Assembly: GCF_900114705.1 (NCBI RefSeq) | Contig: NZ_FOTW01000010.1 | Location: 62,001 to 126,000 of the forward strand | Origin: Rugamonas rubra | GTDB lineage: Bacteria > Pseudomonadota > Gammaproteobacteria > Burkholderiales > Burkholderiaceae_D | Length of the DNA: 64,000 nucleotides | Direction of reading: 5' to 3' | Program-made: the position numbers and the translations under genes | The notes under the pieces: model-generated | What the model was told of the DNA's origin: nothing | The model's database searches: none | Seen by the model: only the letters and a program-made list of their open reading frames with translations | Shown: positions 37,172 through 47,311 of the stretch, one piece after another | Position numbering within the stretch: the first letter of the stretch is position 1 | Layout: each line of letters starts with the position of its first letter

Positions 37172-37626
37172 GCGGCACCGGCCTTGGCGGCGGCGTGGAT
37201 TGCGGCGCGCACGCGCGGGTAGGTGCCGCAGCGGCAGATGTTGGTGATGGCGGTGTCGATCTCGGCGTCGCTCGGCTCGGGGTTCCGCCGCAGCAGGGCG
37301 GCGGCCGCCATCAACATGCCGGACTGGCAGTAGCCGCACTGCGGCACTTGATGGGCGATCCAGGCCCGCTGCAGCACATGGCTGCGCTGCGGCGCCAGCC
37401 CCTCGATGGTGGTGATGGCGCGCGTGGCCACGCTCTGCACCGGCAGCACGCAGCTGCGCACCGCCTCGCCGTCCACGTGCACGGTGCAGGCGCCGCACTG
37501 CGCTGCGCCGCAGCCGAACTTGGTGCCGGTCAGGCCCAGCGCGTCGCGCAGCACCCACAACAGCGGCGTGTCGCCGTCGACCTCGGCGCGCTGGCGCCGG
37601 CCGTTGATGTTCAAGTCAAACCGCAT
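37168..37626 (-). CDS. 2Fe-2S subunit of the molybdenum hydroxylase (IorA-like)
   Basis: 152 residues. The plant-ferredoxin-type cluster site [20 protein letters not shown] is at about 35-54. The second, helical cluster domain has QCGYCQSGM and [12 protein letters not shown]. It passes electrons from the molybdenum centre. It has no signal peptide and would ride with the Tat-exported large chain. The ATG at 37626 is chosen because [12 protein letters not shown] is the family start. It is divergent from the LytS-like kinase gene. Confidence 0.9.
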   Translation of the reverse strand: MRFDLNINGRRQRAEVDGDTPLLWVLRDALGLTGTKFGCGAAQCGACTVHVDGEAVRSCVLPVQSVATRAITTIEGLAPQRSHVLQRAWIAHQVPQCGYCQSGMLMAAAALLRRNPEPSDAEIDTAITNICRCGTYPRVRAAIHAAAKAGAA

Positions 37627-37763
37627 CTGTGCTACTCCAAAAAGGGACGATGGACGCAGTGTAGACAGGCCCTCCCGGGCCGGCGCGCGCCGTGTGACGA
37701 AAGCCCGCATCGGCGGGACGGGGCCGCCGTGGCGCCTGCCGGCCGCTGCTATACTTCTCGCCC

Positions 37764-38960
37764 ATGAACCCCGCCCTCGCCGCCACATTCGACACGTTCG
37801 CCCCGCTGGCCACACCGGCAGCGCCCGGTGCGCCGGCGGCCGGTGCGGCGCGCTGGCCCGACCGGCGCCAGATGCTGCGCGTGCTGGCCATCAACCTGCT
37901 GGCCTGGGGCGTGCTGAGCGCGCTCGGCGCCGCCTCGTCCTACAGCGCCACGCTGCGCAACGGCGTCGGCAACTCCTATGCCGGCGATTTCTTCGCCTGG
38001 TGGCGCTGCACCATGGCGCAGGTGCTGCTGTGCTGCCTGCTGCACGCGCTGTTTACGCGCTGGCCGGCGCTGGTGGCGCGGCCGCGCCATATCGCGCTGG
38101 TGTTCGCCGCCACGCTGCTGCTGTTCTTTCCGCTCGACGTGATGTACGAAACCACCTACGGCATGCTGCTGGCCGGCCGCGCGCTGCACCTCGAGCGCAT
38201 GCTTCAGGCCCTGGCCAGCATCCACAAGTTCGACTGGTTCGTCGACGTCGCCCTGACCTGCGGCAGCATCGGCGCGCAGGTCGCGCTGAGCATCTGGCGC
38301 CAGGGCAAAGCCGACCAGCAGGCGCTGGCCCAGGCGGAGACCGACAACCTGCGCCTCAAGCTGGAGCTGGAACAACAGCGCATGCTGGCCCTGCGCGGCC
38401 AGCTCGAACCGCACTTCATGTTCAACGCCCTCAACGCCATCAGCGCGCTGGTGCGCTCGGACGACAAGAAGGTTGCGCTGGCCGGCATCAACCGCCTCAG
38501 CGCGCTGCTGCGCTACGCCCTCACGGCTGCCGACCGCGACTGGGTCAGCGTCGACGAGGAGCTGGCCTTCGTGCGCGACTACCTGGCGCTGCAGCAGCTG
38601 CGCTACGGCGCCCGCCTGCGCGTCAGCATCGAGGGGGGCGACGCGCGCGTCGGCGCCATTGCCTGCCCGCCGCTGCTGCTGCAACCGCTGGTGGAGAACG
38701 CGCTACGCCACGACCTCGACTGCCATACCGACGCCAGCGACATCCGCCTGCGCTTCCACATCGAGCAGCGCCAGCTGGCCGTGAGCATCTGCAATCCCTT
38801 GGCCGCCGCCCACGGCAGCAACCCCGGCCTGGGCCTCGGCCTGCGCCACACCGAGGCCAGCCTGCAGCTGGCCTTCGGCCCGCTCGCCGCGCTGCGCACC
38901 GGCGTGGACGCCGGCCGCTTCCGCGTCGAGCTGCGCCTGCCCTTGGCGCCGGCGGCATGA
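37764..38960 (+). CDS. LytS/AlgZ-like sensor histidine kinase
   Basis: 398 residues. Four membrane helices lie between about 40 and 165. A short coiled coil follows, then the His-kinase domain with the phospho-acceptor in [17 protein letters not shown] and an ATPase part containing [12 protein letters not shown] and [13 protein letters not shown]. These kinases phosphorylate LytTR response regulators. The response regulator gene starts inside its stop codon (ATGA), so they form a cognate pair. The signal sensed is unknown. Confidence 0.88.
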   Translation: MNPALAATFDTFAPLATPAAPGAPAAGAARWPDRRQMLRVLAINLLAWGVLSALGAASSYSATLRNGVGNSYAGDFFAWWRCTMAQVLLCCLLHALFTRWPALVARPRHIALVFAATLLLFFPLDVMYETTYGMLLAGRALHLERMLQALASIHKFDWFVDVALTCGSIGAQVALSIWRQGKADQQALAQAETDNLRLKLELEQQRMLALRGQLEPHFMFNALNAISALVRSDDKKVALAGINRLSALLRYALTAADRDWVSVDEELAFVRDYLALQQLRYGARLRVSIEGGDARVGAIACPPLLLQPLVENALRHDLDCHTDASDIRLRFHIEQRQLAVSICNPLAAAHGSNPGLGLGLRHTEASLQLAFGPLAALRTGVDAGRFRVELRLPLAPAA

Positions 38961-39820
38961 GCGCCGCCGCCAACGCCGACGCCGACGCGCCCGCCGCGCC
39001 CGCCATGCCGCCGCTGCGCGCGCTGATCGTCGACGACGAGGAGCCGGGCCGCGTCAATCTGCGCTACGCGCTGGCCGAGTATCCGTGCTGGCACCTGGCC
39101 GGCGAGTGCGCCAGCGTGGCGGCGGCGCGCGCGCTACTGGCGGCCGAACCGGTCGACCTGGTGCTGCTCGACGTGCAGATGCCGCAGGAGAGCGGATTGG
39201 CGTTGGCGCGCGAGCTGTGCCAACTGGCCGAGCCGCCGTTGCTGGTCTTCGTCACCGCCTTCAACGCCTACGCCGTCGAGGCCTTCGAGGTGCACGCCCT
39301 CGACTACCTGCTCAAGCCGATCGACGACCAGCGTCTGGCGCAGGCGCTGGAGCGCGCCGAGGCCATGCTGGCGCAGCGCCAGCGCGCCGCCTACGGCCAG
39401 GCGGTGCGCGCCTTCCTGGCGGCGCAGGACGCGGCGCGGCCGGCCGCGCCAGGCGGCGCCGGCCAAGCGGCCGCGCCGGCGGCGGAGCACTGGCGCCAGC
39501 TCAACGTGCGCTCGGTGGGCCGCATCGAATGCATCCAGCTCGACCAGGTGCACTGGATAGGCGCGGCCGGCAACTACGTCGAGCTGCACCTGGCCGGCCG
39601 CCTGGTGCTGCACCGCGTGCCGATCGGCCTGCTGGAGCGCCACCTCGATCCGCAACACTTCCTGCGCGTGCACCGTGGCGCCATCGTCCGCGTCGACCAG
39701 TTGCAGGCGCTCGCCGTGCTCGGCGACGGCAATTACGAGCTCAGCCTGCTCAGTGGCGCGCGCGTGCCGGTCAGCGAACGCCATGTGCAGGCCTTGCGCC
39801 AGCGCATGGCCGACGTCTGA
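38957..39820 (+). CDS. LytTR-family response regulator
   Basis: 287 residues. The receiver domain is at about 20-140, with acidic pocket VDDEE, phospho-acceptor Asp in VLLDVQMPQESG and the lysine of LKPIDD. A linker of about 40 Ala-rich residues precedes the LytTR DNA-binding domain (about 185-287), with GAAGNYVELHL and FLRVHRGAIVRVD. It is coupled to the kinase upstream. Likely targets are cell-surface or autolysin genes in the family at large; none is adjacent. Confidence 0.9.
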   Translation: MSAAANADADAPAAPAMPPLRALIVDDEEPGRVNLRYALAEYPCWHLAGECASVAAARALLAAEPVDLVLLDVQMPQESGLALARELCQLAEPPLLVFVTAFNAYAVEAFEVHALDYLLKPIDDQRLAQALERAEAMLAQRQRAAYGQAVRAFLAAQDAARPAAPGGAGQAAAPAAEHWRQLNVRSVGRIECIQLDQVHWIGAAGNYVELHLAGRLVLHRVPIGLLERHLDPQHFLRVHRGAIVRVDQLQALAVLGDGNYELSLLSGARVPVSERHVQALRQRMADV

Positions 39821-40036
39821 GCACGCCGCCCCCCCCCGGACAACATTTCCAGCCGATTAAGGCCGAATCGCGGTTTCATTTCCACACATTAATTTCATAA
39901 CGAAATGCAATGTTTCGATAACACAATTGAAATAAATATTTTCATCATCCTGTGTTTTTTGAAGTTTCCGGTGGTAATATTTAGGTATCGAAAAGCAATA
40001 TATGTTTATCTAAAACAACTAACCCGGGATATCCTC

Positions 40037-40699
40037 ATGCGCACCTCCTTCATCCGCCTCGCCGCCGCCGCCACCCTGCTCGCCGCCGGCGCCGCCAACG
40101 CCGACACCAACCTGGTCGTCAACGGCAGCTTCGAGGCGCCGCTGATCAACACCGCCTGGACTCCAGCCAGCACCGTGCCGGGCTGGACCTCCTCGGCCGG
40201 CGGCAACTCCGCCTTCGAGATCCAGACCGACGGCGCGCACGGCGGCAACGGCGGCTTCAACAGCCACGCCGCCGACGGCCAGCAATACCTGGAACTGAAC
40301 ACCGACCGCCTGACCAGCATCACGCAGAACGTCACCACCAGCGGCCTGGCCACCTACACGCTGTCGTTCGCCTACGCCGGCCGGCCGGACACGGCCAACG
40401 GCGCCACCAGCTCGATGAACGTCTACTGGGGCGGCCAGCTGCTCAACGCCAGCCCGCTGATCGGCCTGGTCAACAACAGCTGGAGCGTGTTCACCCTGTC
40501 CGGCCTGCACGCGGCCGGCGCCAGCACCGAACTGAAATTTGAATCGCTCGGCCCGCTCAGCTCGCCGACCTACGGTTCCTACCTGGACAACGTTTCTGTG
40601 ACGGCAGCGGTGCCGGAACCGGAAACCTACGCCATGATGCTGCTGGGCATGGGCATCGTCGGCTTCATCGCGCGCCGCAAAAAAACCGCCAAAGCATAA
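40037..40699 (+). CDS. PEP-CTERM-anchored secreted protein (DUF642-like)
   Basis: 220 residues. The signal peptide is about 1-22 (AAATLLAAGAANA). The body (TNLVVNGSFEAPLI, then GQQYLELN) resembles DUF642/galactose-binding-like sandwiches. The C-terminus has VPEPETYAMMLLGMGIVGFIARRKK (anchor core VPEPETYAMMLLG), the PEP-CTERM sorting signal cut by exosortase in exopolysaccharide-making Gram-negatives. Exosortase is elsewhere. The 216-base upstream region is AT-rich and should hold the promoter. Confidence 0.87.
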   Translation: MRTSFIRLAAAATLLAAGAANADTNLVVNGSFEAPLINTAWTPASTVPGWTSSAGGNSAFEIQTDGAHGGNGGFNSHAADGQQYLELNTDRLTSITQNVTTSGLATYTLSFAYAGRPDTANGATSSMNVYWGGQLLNASPLIGLVNNSWSVFTLSGLHAAGASTELKFESLGPLSSPTYGSYLDNVSVTAAVPEPETYAMMLLGMGIVGFIARRKKTAKA

Positions 40700-40717
40700 C
40701 AACAGCGTGTCGCCCGG

Positions 40718-40752
40718 AATGCCGTCCAGCTCGCGCTGGGCGGCATTTTTTT
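40718..40752 (+). terminator. Rho-independent terminator after the PEP-CTERM gene
   Basis: AATGCCGTCCAGC pairs with GCTGGGCGGCATT and is followed by a run of seven T. It begins 19 bases after the stop. Confidence 0.88.
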
Positions 40753-40905
40753 GCGTCGAAGAAAAGTGCGTAAACGTTTCCAAGTGGCACTAGATTACCG
40801 CTACAATGGGGCTCGGCGTTGCGCTGTGCCGCAACGCGAATCCGTCTCCCACTTTTTATCGAACAGGAGCGTCGCGTCCGCCCGGACTTGCGGCCAGATC
40901 AGGAC

Positions 40906-41352
40906 ATGTCTCAAGAAAAAAACATCACCGAAGTGAGCACCTACGGCAAGGACACGCCGGTCGGCCGCCCCGACACCGACGGCCGCGCCGGCGTCTTCGT
41001 GCCCACCGGCGCCTTCGACCTGGAAAACACCACCACCATCCGCAAGGGCGCCGGCATCGTCGGCTACGGCAACCCGGACGGCTCGCTGACCGTCTACTTC
41101 GAGGCCAACCGCTTCGAGGACAGCAGCCTGCACAAATGGGAAAACAAGGCGCGCAAGGCCTACGACCGCATGGTCATGGGCGCGCCCACCGTGTCGAAGG
41201 CGAAGATGGACGCCAAGCTGGTCGAACAGATCGGCATCATCGACGGCCGTGGCATCAACCTCAAGCTGCCGGACCGGCTGCAGCAGTGGCTGAGCGTGTC
41301 GGACGCGCTCGACACGGCGCCGGCCGAGGCCATCGTGCAGTGGCGTAAATAG
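40906..41352 (+). CDS. Conserved-looking cytoplasmic protein of unknown function
   Basis: 148 residues from the ATG at 40906; an upstream in-frame ATG at 40819 would add 29 basic residues that look non-native. There is no signal peptide or membrane helix. Composition is balanced (ITEVSTYGKDTPVGRP, VGYGNPDGSLTVYFEA, KWENKARKAYDRM), as in a real protein. No domain is recognised. It is flanked by terminators, so it is probably monocistronic. Confidence 0.6.
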   Translation: MSQEKNITEVSTYGKDTPVGRPDTDGRAGVFVPTGAFDLENTTTIRKGAGIVGYGNPDGSLTVYFEANRFEDSSLHKWENKARKAYDRMVMGAPTVSKAKMDAKLVEQIGIIDGRGINLKLPDRLQQWLSVSDALDTAPAEAIVQWRK

Positions 41353-41496
41353 CGCCAACGGCGCAGTTTTCCGCACGACGGGCGTTTGTCCTACAAGCGC
41401 TCGGACTTTTTGCCGATACAACAAACTTGTCACGACGGCTAAGCTGACGGCTATCCTCGCGGTTTGCCCGCGAGCTCAGACGATCAGGAGTACGCC

Positions 41497-41637
41497 ATGG
41501 CTCGCTTGACCCACTTTCTCCCCCGCTGCATCCCGCTGTCGTATGGCGCGCTGGTGCTGGGACTGACCGGCGGCTCGACCTACCTGCTGTGCTCGGCCGA
41601 GGTGCTGAACGACGCCGCCCTGTTCTTCATCCATTGA
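41497..41637 (+). CDS. Small single-helix membrane protein
   Basis: 46 residues starting MARLTHFLPRCIPLSYG, with a hydrophobic stretch (about 17-33, GALVLGLTGGSTYLLC). A strong ribosome site (AGGAG, six bases before the ATG) supports it. The function is unknown. A long hairpin terminator follows 28 bases later. It may be a small stress or assembly protein, but nothing in the sequence decides. Confidence 0.55.
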   Translation: MARLTHFLPRCIPLSYGALVLGLTGGSTYLLCSAEVLNDAALFFIH

Positions 41638-41664
41638 GCTAGCCCGTCGACACACGCATACGAC

Positions 41665-41716
41665 GCATACAACAATGCCCGCTGCGCCGAAAGGCGTAGC
41701 GGGCATTGTTGTATGC
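41665..41716. terminator. Long bidirectional terminator
   Basis: A 24-base nearly perfect inverted repeat with a GAAA loop (core AACAATGCCCGCT and its complement) lies between the small membrane protein and the convergent lipoprotein gene. AACAA and TTGTT ends allow use from both strands. Confidence 0.8.
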
Positions 41717-41737
41717 GCGCGCCGAGCGGCGTCGCCG

Positions 41738-42133
41738 TCAACGGTGGCCGTGGCGGCCGTGGTGGCCGTGGTGGCCGTAGCCGTAGCGGCCCCGGCCGCC
41801 CCAGCCGCCCCAGCGGTTACTGAAGACGAAGTCGAGACCGATCGTCACCGGCGGATAGTAATAGGACGGCGCCGCGTACACCGGCGCGTAGACTGGTTGC
41901 TGCACGTACACGGGTTGCTGCACATACACGGTGCGCGACTCGTACACGGGCTCGCTGCTGTACTCGACCCGCGACACGCTGCGCGTCTGCACCGGCTCGC
42001 TCGACACCGTGTGCCATTGGTATGGGTCGTAGGCCTGCGGCGCGCGGGCGCTGTAATACACCGGACCGGCCGGCGCCACCGCGCAGCCGCTCAACACCGC
42101 CACGGCGGCCAATGCGAATAGCATTTTCTTCAT
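41738..42133 (-). CDS. Tyr/Val/Pro- and Gly/His-rich lipoprotein
   Basis: 131 residues. The signal peptide has lipobox LSGC (Cys17). The mature chain has a degenerate repeat VYVQQPVYVQQPVYAPVYAA and ends with a Gly- and His-rich tail (GYGHHGHHGRHGHR) that could bind metal. Such YVQ-rich lipoproteins are seen in betaproteobacteria and have no settled function. The start at 42133 follows a good ribosome site in the sequence GAGAGTCG. No partner gene is evident. Confidence 0.7.
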   Translation of the reverse strand: MKKMLFALAAVAVLSGCAVAPAGPVYYSARAPQAYDPYQWHTVSSEPVQTRSVSRVEYSSEPVYESRTVYVQQPVYVQQPVYAPVYAAPSYYYPPVTIGLDFVFSNRWGGWGGRGRYGYGHHGHHGRHGHR

Positions 42134-42324
42134 GATCGACTCTCCTCTTCCCATAGAATACTATAGGGAATCCGCGCCCGCTTCGCCGCAGATTTACAGC
42201 TTGTTACACACCGCGGGGCAAGGCTACATGGCGCGGGGGGGGGAGGAATGGTCCGAACGGACCGCAAGGCAGGGGTAAGGCGCGGGGCGGCGGCGCCGTG
42301 GCGCCGCCTGCCGCCGCGTTTGCA

Positions 42325-42672
42325 TCAGTCCAGCTTCCAGGCGTAGTCGACCTTGGTCCAGGTCTCGGCGGCGGCACCGTCCTTGGTGCCCGGCTTGAAC
42401 TTGCAGGCGCTCAAGGCCTTGATGGCGGCCTTGTCGAGGTTCTTGAAGCCACTCGACTTTTCGACCTTGGAGTCGGCCACGGAACCGTCGGCCTTGATCA
42501 GGAACATCATCGAGACGGTGCCCTGTTCCTCGTTCATCAGCGAGGCCTTGGGATACTCGGCCTTGCAGTTCTTCGCATCGAAACTCGCCGGCACCTCGGC
42601 GGCGAAGGCGGCAGACGCACCCATGACGAGCACCGCTGCGACCACACTCAAGCAACGCTTATTTGTAGACAT
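42325..42672 (-). CDS. Exported stand-alone TonB C-terminal-domain protein, copy B
   Basis: 115 residues: signal peptide about 1-24 (ending AAFAA), then only a TonB-type C-terminal fold with CKAEYPKASLMNEEQGTVSMMF and GFKNLDKAAIKALSACKF. There is no membrane anchor after cleavage and no Pro-rich spacer, so it cannot act as a normal TonB. Two cysteines (in NCKAEYP and SACKF) may form a disulfide. It is a close paralogue of the next gene. A role as a free periplasmic partner of a TonB system or as an envelope scaffold is a guess. Confidence 0.75.
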   Translation of the reverse strand: MSTNKRCLSVVAAVLVMGASAAFAAEVPASFDAKNCKAEYPKASLMNEEQGTVSMMFLIKADGSVADSKVEKSSGFKNLDKAAIKALSACKFKPGTKDGAAAETWTKVDYAWKLD

Positions 42673-42723
42673 TTGATTTCCCCAAGTATTTTTAGACGAG
42701 TTTTATGCTGGCAATAAGATGAA

Positions 42724-43062
42724 TTACAGTTTCCAGGCGTAGTCGACCTTCGCCCAGGTTTGCGCCACCGCACCGTCCTTGGTGCCCGGCTTGAACTTGC
42801 AGGCGCTGATGGCCTTCACGGCGGCCTTGTCGAGGTTCTTGAAGCCGCTCGATTTTTCCACTTTCGATTCCATCACGCTGCCGTCGGCGGCGACCAGGAA
42901 GGCCATCGAGACGTTGCCCTGCTCTTCGTTCATCAACGACGCCTTTGGATACTCGGCGCGGCAGTTCTTGGCGTCGAACGAGGCCGGCACGTCGGCGGCG
43001 AAGGCGCTGGCGCCGGTGGCGATGAGGGCGGTGGCGATGATGCTGATCGAAATCTTTTTCAT
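42724..43062 (-). CDS. Exported stand-alone TonB C-terminal-domain protein, copy A
   Basis: 112 residues: signal peptide about 1-22, then the same domain as its neighbour (roughly 80 percent identical after the signal by eye: PASFDAKNCRAEYPKASLMN and SSGFKNLDKAAVKAISACKF). The gap between the two genes is 51 bases, so they form a tandem duplication, probably one transcript. The start at 43062 is chosen over one 11 codons upstream because it gives a compact signal peptide (MKKISISIIATAL). Confidence 0.77.
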   Translation of the reverse strand: MKKISISIIATALIATGASAFAADVPASFDAKNCRAEYPKASLMNEEQGNVSMAFLVAADGSVMESKVEKSSGFKNLDKAAVKAISACKFKPGTKDGAVAQTWAKVDYAWKL

Positions 43063-43191
43063 TTTTTGCAATTTTTCACTTATTTTTGATAACACGCTGT
43101 CCGCCGCGCCGTGGCGCGGCCCCGAACTACTTGATACTGGTTGATGCCGAACGATTGCTGGCCGGCCGCCCGGGGGCGGCCGGCGGGACGA

Positions 43192-44949
43192 TTAGAACTC
43201 TTCCCACTCGTCGCTGGCGGCGGTCGTGCTGGCGGCGGCCTTGCGCGGCGCCGGCTTGGCGGCCGGCTTGGCGGCCGGCCTGACGGCCACGCTGCTGCCC
43301 AGCTTGCGGACCGGCGCGCGCGGGGCGATGGCGCGCACTGGCGCGCTGGCCATCGCCGACACGGCCGGCACCACGCGTTGCTCGCCTTCGACCAGCTTGA
43401 AGATGCTGACCACGCGGGCCAGCTCGGAGGCCTGGTCCTGCAGGCTCTGCGCGGCGGCGGCGGCCTGTTCGACCAGCGCGGCGTTCTGCTGGGTCATGCT
43501 GTCCATCTCGATGATCGAGACGTTGACCTGTTCGATGCCGGCGCTCTGTTCCTGGCTGGCGTTGGCGATCTCGCTCATGATGTCGGTGACGCGGGCCACA
43601 CTGGCGACCACCTCGTCCATGGTCACGCCGGCCTGGCCGACCAGCTTGGTGCCGGCGCCGACTTTTTCCACCGAGTCGTCGATCAGCATCTTGATTTCCT
43701 TGGCCGCGCCGGCCGAACGCTGGGCCAGGTTGCGCACTTCCGACGCCACCACGGCGAAGCCGCGGCCTTGCTCGCCGGCACGGGCCGCCTCGACGGCGGC
43801 GTTCAGCGCCAGGATGTTGGTCTGGAAGGCGATGCCGTCGATCACGCCGATGATGTCGACGATCTTCTTGGCCGAGGCGTCGATCGAGCTCATCGTGTCA
43901 ACCACCTGCGACACCACGGCGCCGCCCTTGCGCGCCACGTCCGAGGCGGTGGCGGCCAACTGGTTGGCTTCGCGGGCGTTGTCGGCGTTCTGTTTCACGG
44001 TCGAGGTCAGCTCTTCCATCGCCGAAGCGGTCTTCTCCAGCGAGCTGGCCTGCTGCTCGGTGCGCGACGACAGGTCGATGTTGCCGGCGGCGATCTCGCG
44101 CGAGGCGGTGCCGATGGTCTCGGTGCCGGTGCGCACCTGGCCGACGATGTCGACCAGGCTGTCGCGCATTTCCTTCATCTCGGCCAGCAGGCTGTCCTTG
44201 TCGCTGACGTCGGTGTCGATGACGACCGACAGGTCGCCGTTGGCGATGGCGCCGGCGATGCTGGCGGTGTAGTCGGGCTCGCCGCCGAGCTGCTTGAGCA
44301 GGCCACGGGTGATGACGATGGCGGCGGCGACGCTAATCACCACGGCCAGCGCGCCGAGGATCATCATGAAGGTACGGGCGCTATTGAAGCCTTCGGCGGC
44401 CTCGGTCTGCACCTGGGCGTTGAGTTTTTCCTCCAACGCGGCCAACTGGTCCAGCGCGGTCATCCACTTGGTCTGCACCGGACGGATTTCCTTGATCAGC
44501 ACCTTGGTGGCATCCATCGCCTGGTTGGCCATCCACAGCTCGGACGCCTTGGCGATGGCCGGCACGGCGGCGGCATCCAATTCCTTGATCTGGGCCAGCA
44601 GCGCCTTCTCTTCCGGCGTCGATTCCAGGGCGAACTGGTCGCTCAGTTTCTTCTGCGTGTCGGCGTATTTGCCGGCCAGCTCCTTGATGCGGGCCATATC
44701 TTTTTCCATGTCGCTGGCATCGCTCATCAGGGTCAGGATGCGCAGCGCGGTGATGCGGTCGTTGACGTTGGTGCGCATGTCGAGCACCAGGCGGGTGACG
44801 ACGTTGTTGACGCCGACCACGTGGTCGAGCCGGTCCTGGATCTGCGCCATGCGGGCGATACCCACCACCGTGACGGCGACCAGAAATACCAGCACCAACG
44901 CGAATCCGAGCCCCAGGCGTGTGCCAACCTTCATTTTTGCTAAATTCAT
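43192..44949 (-). CDS. Methyl-accepting chemotaxis protein
   Basis: 585 residues. TM1 is at about 12-32, a four-helix-bundle ligand domain at about 40-190, TM2 at about 195-215, then HAMP and the signalling hairpin with [38 protein letters not shown] tip (core [20 protein letters not shown]) and KEIKMLI methylation helix. The C-terminus is EWEEF, like the NWETF tether that recruits CheR and CheB. It senses an unknown ligand in the periplasm and controls CheA. The start at 44949 gives [12 protein letters not shown]. Che genes are not nearby. Confidence 0.93.
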   Translation of the reverse strand: MNLAKMKVGTRLGLGFALVLVFLVAVTVVGIARMAQIQDRLDHVVGVNNVVTRLVLDMRTNVNDRITALRILTLMSDASDMEKDMARIKELAGKYADTQKKLSDQFALESTPEEKALLAQIKELDAAAVPAIAKASELWMANQAMDATKVLIKEIRPVQTKWMTALDQLAALEEKLNAQVQTEAAEGFNSARTFMMILGALAVVISVAAAIVITRGLLKQLGGEPDYTASIAGAIANGDLSVVIDTDVSDKDSLLAEMKEMRDSLVDIVGQVRTGTETIGTASREIAAGNIDLSSRTEQQASSLEKTASAMEELTSTVKQNADNAREANQLAATASDVARKGGAVVSQVVDTMSSIDASAKKIVDIIGVIDGIAFQTNILALNAAVEAARAGEQGRGFAVVASEVRNLAQRSAGAAKEIKMLIDDSVEKVGAGTKLVGQAGVTMDEVVASVARVTDIMSEIANASQEQSAGIEQVNVSIIEMDSMTQQNAALVEQAAAAAQSLQDQASELARVVSIFKLVEGEQRVVPAVSAMASAPVRAIAPRAPVRKLGSSVAVRPAAKPAAKPAPRKAAASTTAASDEWEEF

Positions 44950-45083
44950 TTCGTCTCTTCGTAAGTGACACAATTGATAAAAGTGCCTCGGAATGCCGTC
45001 GTCTTGTGCACGAAGCGCCCCACCGGCCCTTGATACTAAGCAATATCTGTGCACAGTAGCAAACTATGACTGCGAATGCAAAA

Positions 45084-45106
45084 TAAGCGGCCCCACCGGC
45101 CGCTTA
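45084..45106 (-). terminator. Terminator downstream of dusA
   Basis: TAAGCGGCC-CCACC-GGCCGCTTA is followed on the minus strand by TTTTG. The remainder of 44950-45283 holds the upstream region of the chemotaxis receptor gene and no other gene I can support. Confidence 0.65.
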
Positions 45107-45283
45107 GCTGTAGTTTCTACGTCGCATACACAATCGGGGACCGGTGGATATGTGTGTATATTGTGAAATTATAGATGCAAGTTTTGCCTCAAAGCAAGCA
45201 TTTCCTGCCTCAATTTTACGCAAACGAACTTTCTTTAAGGAAAGAACGGGAGGGCCGTGGTTTGCACTGCCGAAGGCCGGTTT

Positions 45284-46309
<1,026 letters not shown>

Positions 46310-46494
46310 ATTGTTTCGCGAAATAGTACGTGTCAGTACCTGTTTGGCCGGCACTGCCGCCATGGCGCCGGGGCGGCGCTGGCGATGGGACAAGCAAGGG
46401 GAAGGCCGACATGATAACGGCAAACGCCGGCGCCGTCTTGACGGGCGCGCCGACTTGTCGCGCCGGAATGATTGCCCGGGCCGCCGCTTGGCCG

Positions 46495-46752
46495 TCAACC
46501 GGCCGGCGCCGGCGCGCCGGGCGCCGCCGCCCACGGCCGGCCGGCCTCGGCGCGCAGCCGGCGCATCGCCGCCCGGTGCAGCGCCAGCGCCGGCGCCGAG
46601 GCCAGCGCCGCGTAGCCGGCCGGCGCCGCCACCGGCGCGGCGCCGGCGGCGTAGGCGCGGATGGCCTGCAGCGGCCCGCCGCGCCCGGCGGGGGGGGAAA
46701 TATAAGCGGGGCTTATCAACAGGTCCGGCGATTCAGTTGCGCTTATCGGCAT
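46495..46752 (-). CDS. Small Ala/Pro-rich protein at the edge of the type III locus
   Basis: 85 residues starting MPISATESPDLLISPAY. An excellent ribosome site (TAGGAG, seven bases before the ATG at 46752) supports expression. It is rich in Ala and Pro, with no membrane helix. It follows the chaperone-like gene by 34 bases on the same strand. It may be a small secreted substrate of the adjacent chaperone, but no homology is recognised. Confidence 0.5.
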   Translation of the reverse strand: MPISATESPDLLISPAYISPPAGRGGPLQAIRAYAAGAAPVAAPAGYAALASAPALALHRAAMRRLRAEAGRPWAAAPGAPAPAG

Positions 46753-46786
46753 GCTGGTCTCCTAGGCGGCGCGGGCGGCCGCCGCG

Positions 46787-47200
46787 CTACAGGGTGTGGT
46801 TGTTGATCCTGGTGTGGATGTCGAACGACCAGGTCAGCGCGTCCTCGGCGCGGCGCAGCCAGGCGGCGGTGTCCATGCGGGCGTCGGCGCACCACAGCAG
46901 GGCCAGCTTGCCGTCCACGGTCAGCAGGCTGATCGGGAAGTCGTAGTCGTGCGCGCTCGACAGGCGCAGCAGCAGCGCGCGCCAGCCGCTGGCGCGCAGC
47001 GCGTCGAGCCGGCCCACCTCGCAGAGCAGCGACAGGTGGCCGCCGTCGGTGTAGGAGGCCATCACGCGCCGCTCGGCGGCCATCAGGAACACCAGGCCCT
47101 CCTCGCCCAGCGTGTAGGCCGGCAGCTCCAGCGCCGCCCGCAGTTGCTGCAGATGGTCCTTGCGGTACAGCGGCTGGCCCTGGCTGAAGATCATTTTCAT
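46787..47200 (-). CDS. Putative type III secretion chaperone (CesT-like)
   Basis: 137 residues from the ATG at 47200. The pattern of an N-terminal helix (KDHLQQLRAALEL), several short beta strands (GLVFLMA, LSLLCEVG) and an amphipathic C-terminal helix (AAWLRRAEDALTWSFDI) fits small dimeric class I chaperones. ISLLTVDGKLALLWC matches the strand that ends such folds. It sits between the PilT-like ATPase and a small Ala/Pro-rich ORF. Family assignment is by fold pattern only. Confidence 0.45.
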   Translation of the reverse strand: MKMIFSQGQPLYRKDHLQQLRAALELPAYTLGEEGLVFLMAAERRVMASYTDGGHLSLLCEVGRLDALRASGWRALLLRLSSAHDYDFPISLLTVDGKLALLWCADARMDTAAWLRRAEDALTWSFDIHTRINNHTL

Positions 47201-47311
47201 GCTTGTTTTCCGTTGTCGACGACGCCCCATGGGTGGGCCGGCGCGGCGGATCGTTCCACCGTCCTCGCCCGGGAGCACAGATTGTCGGAGCGGGCGGCGC
47301 GCGCCGCCGCG

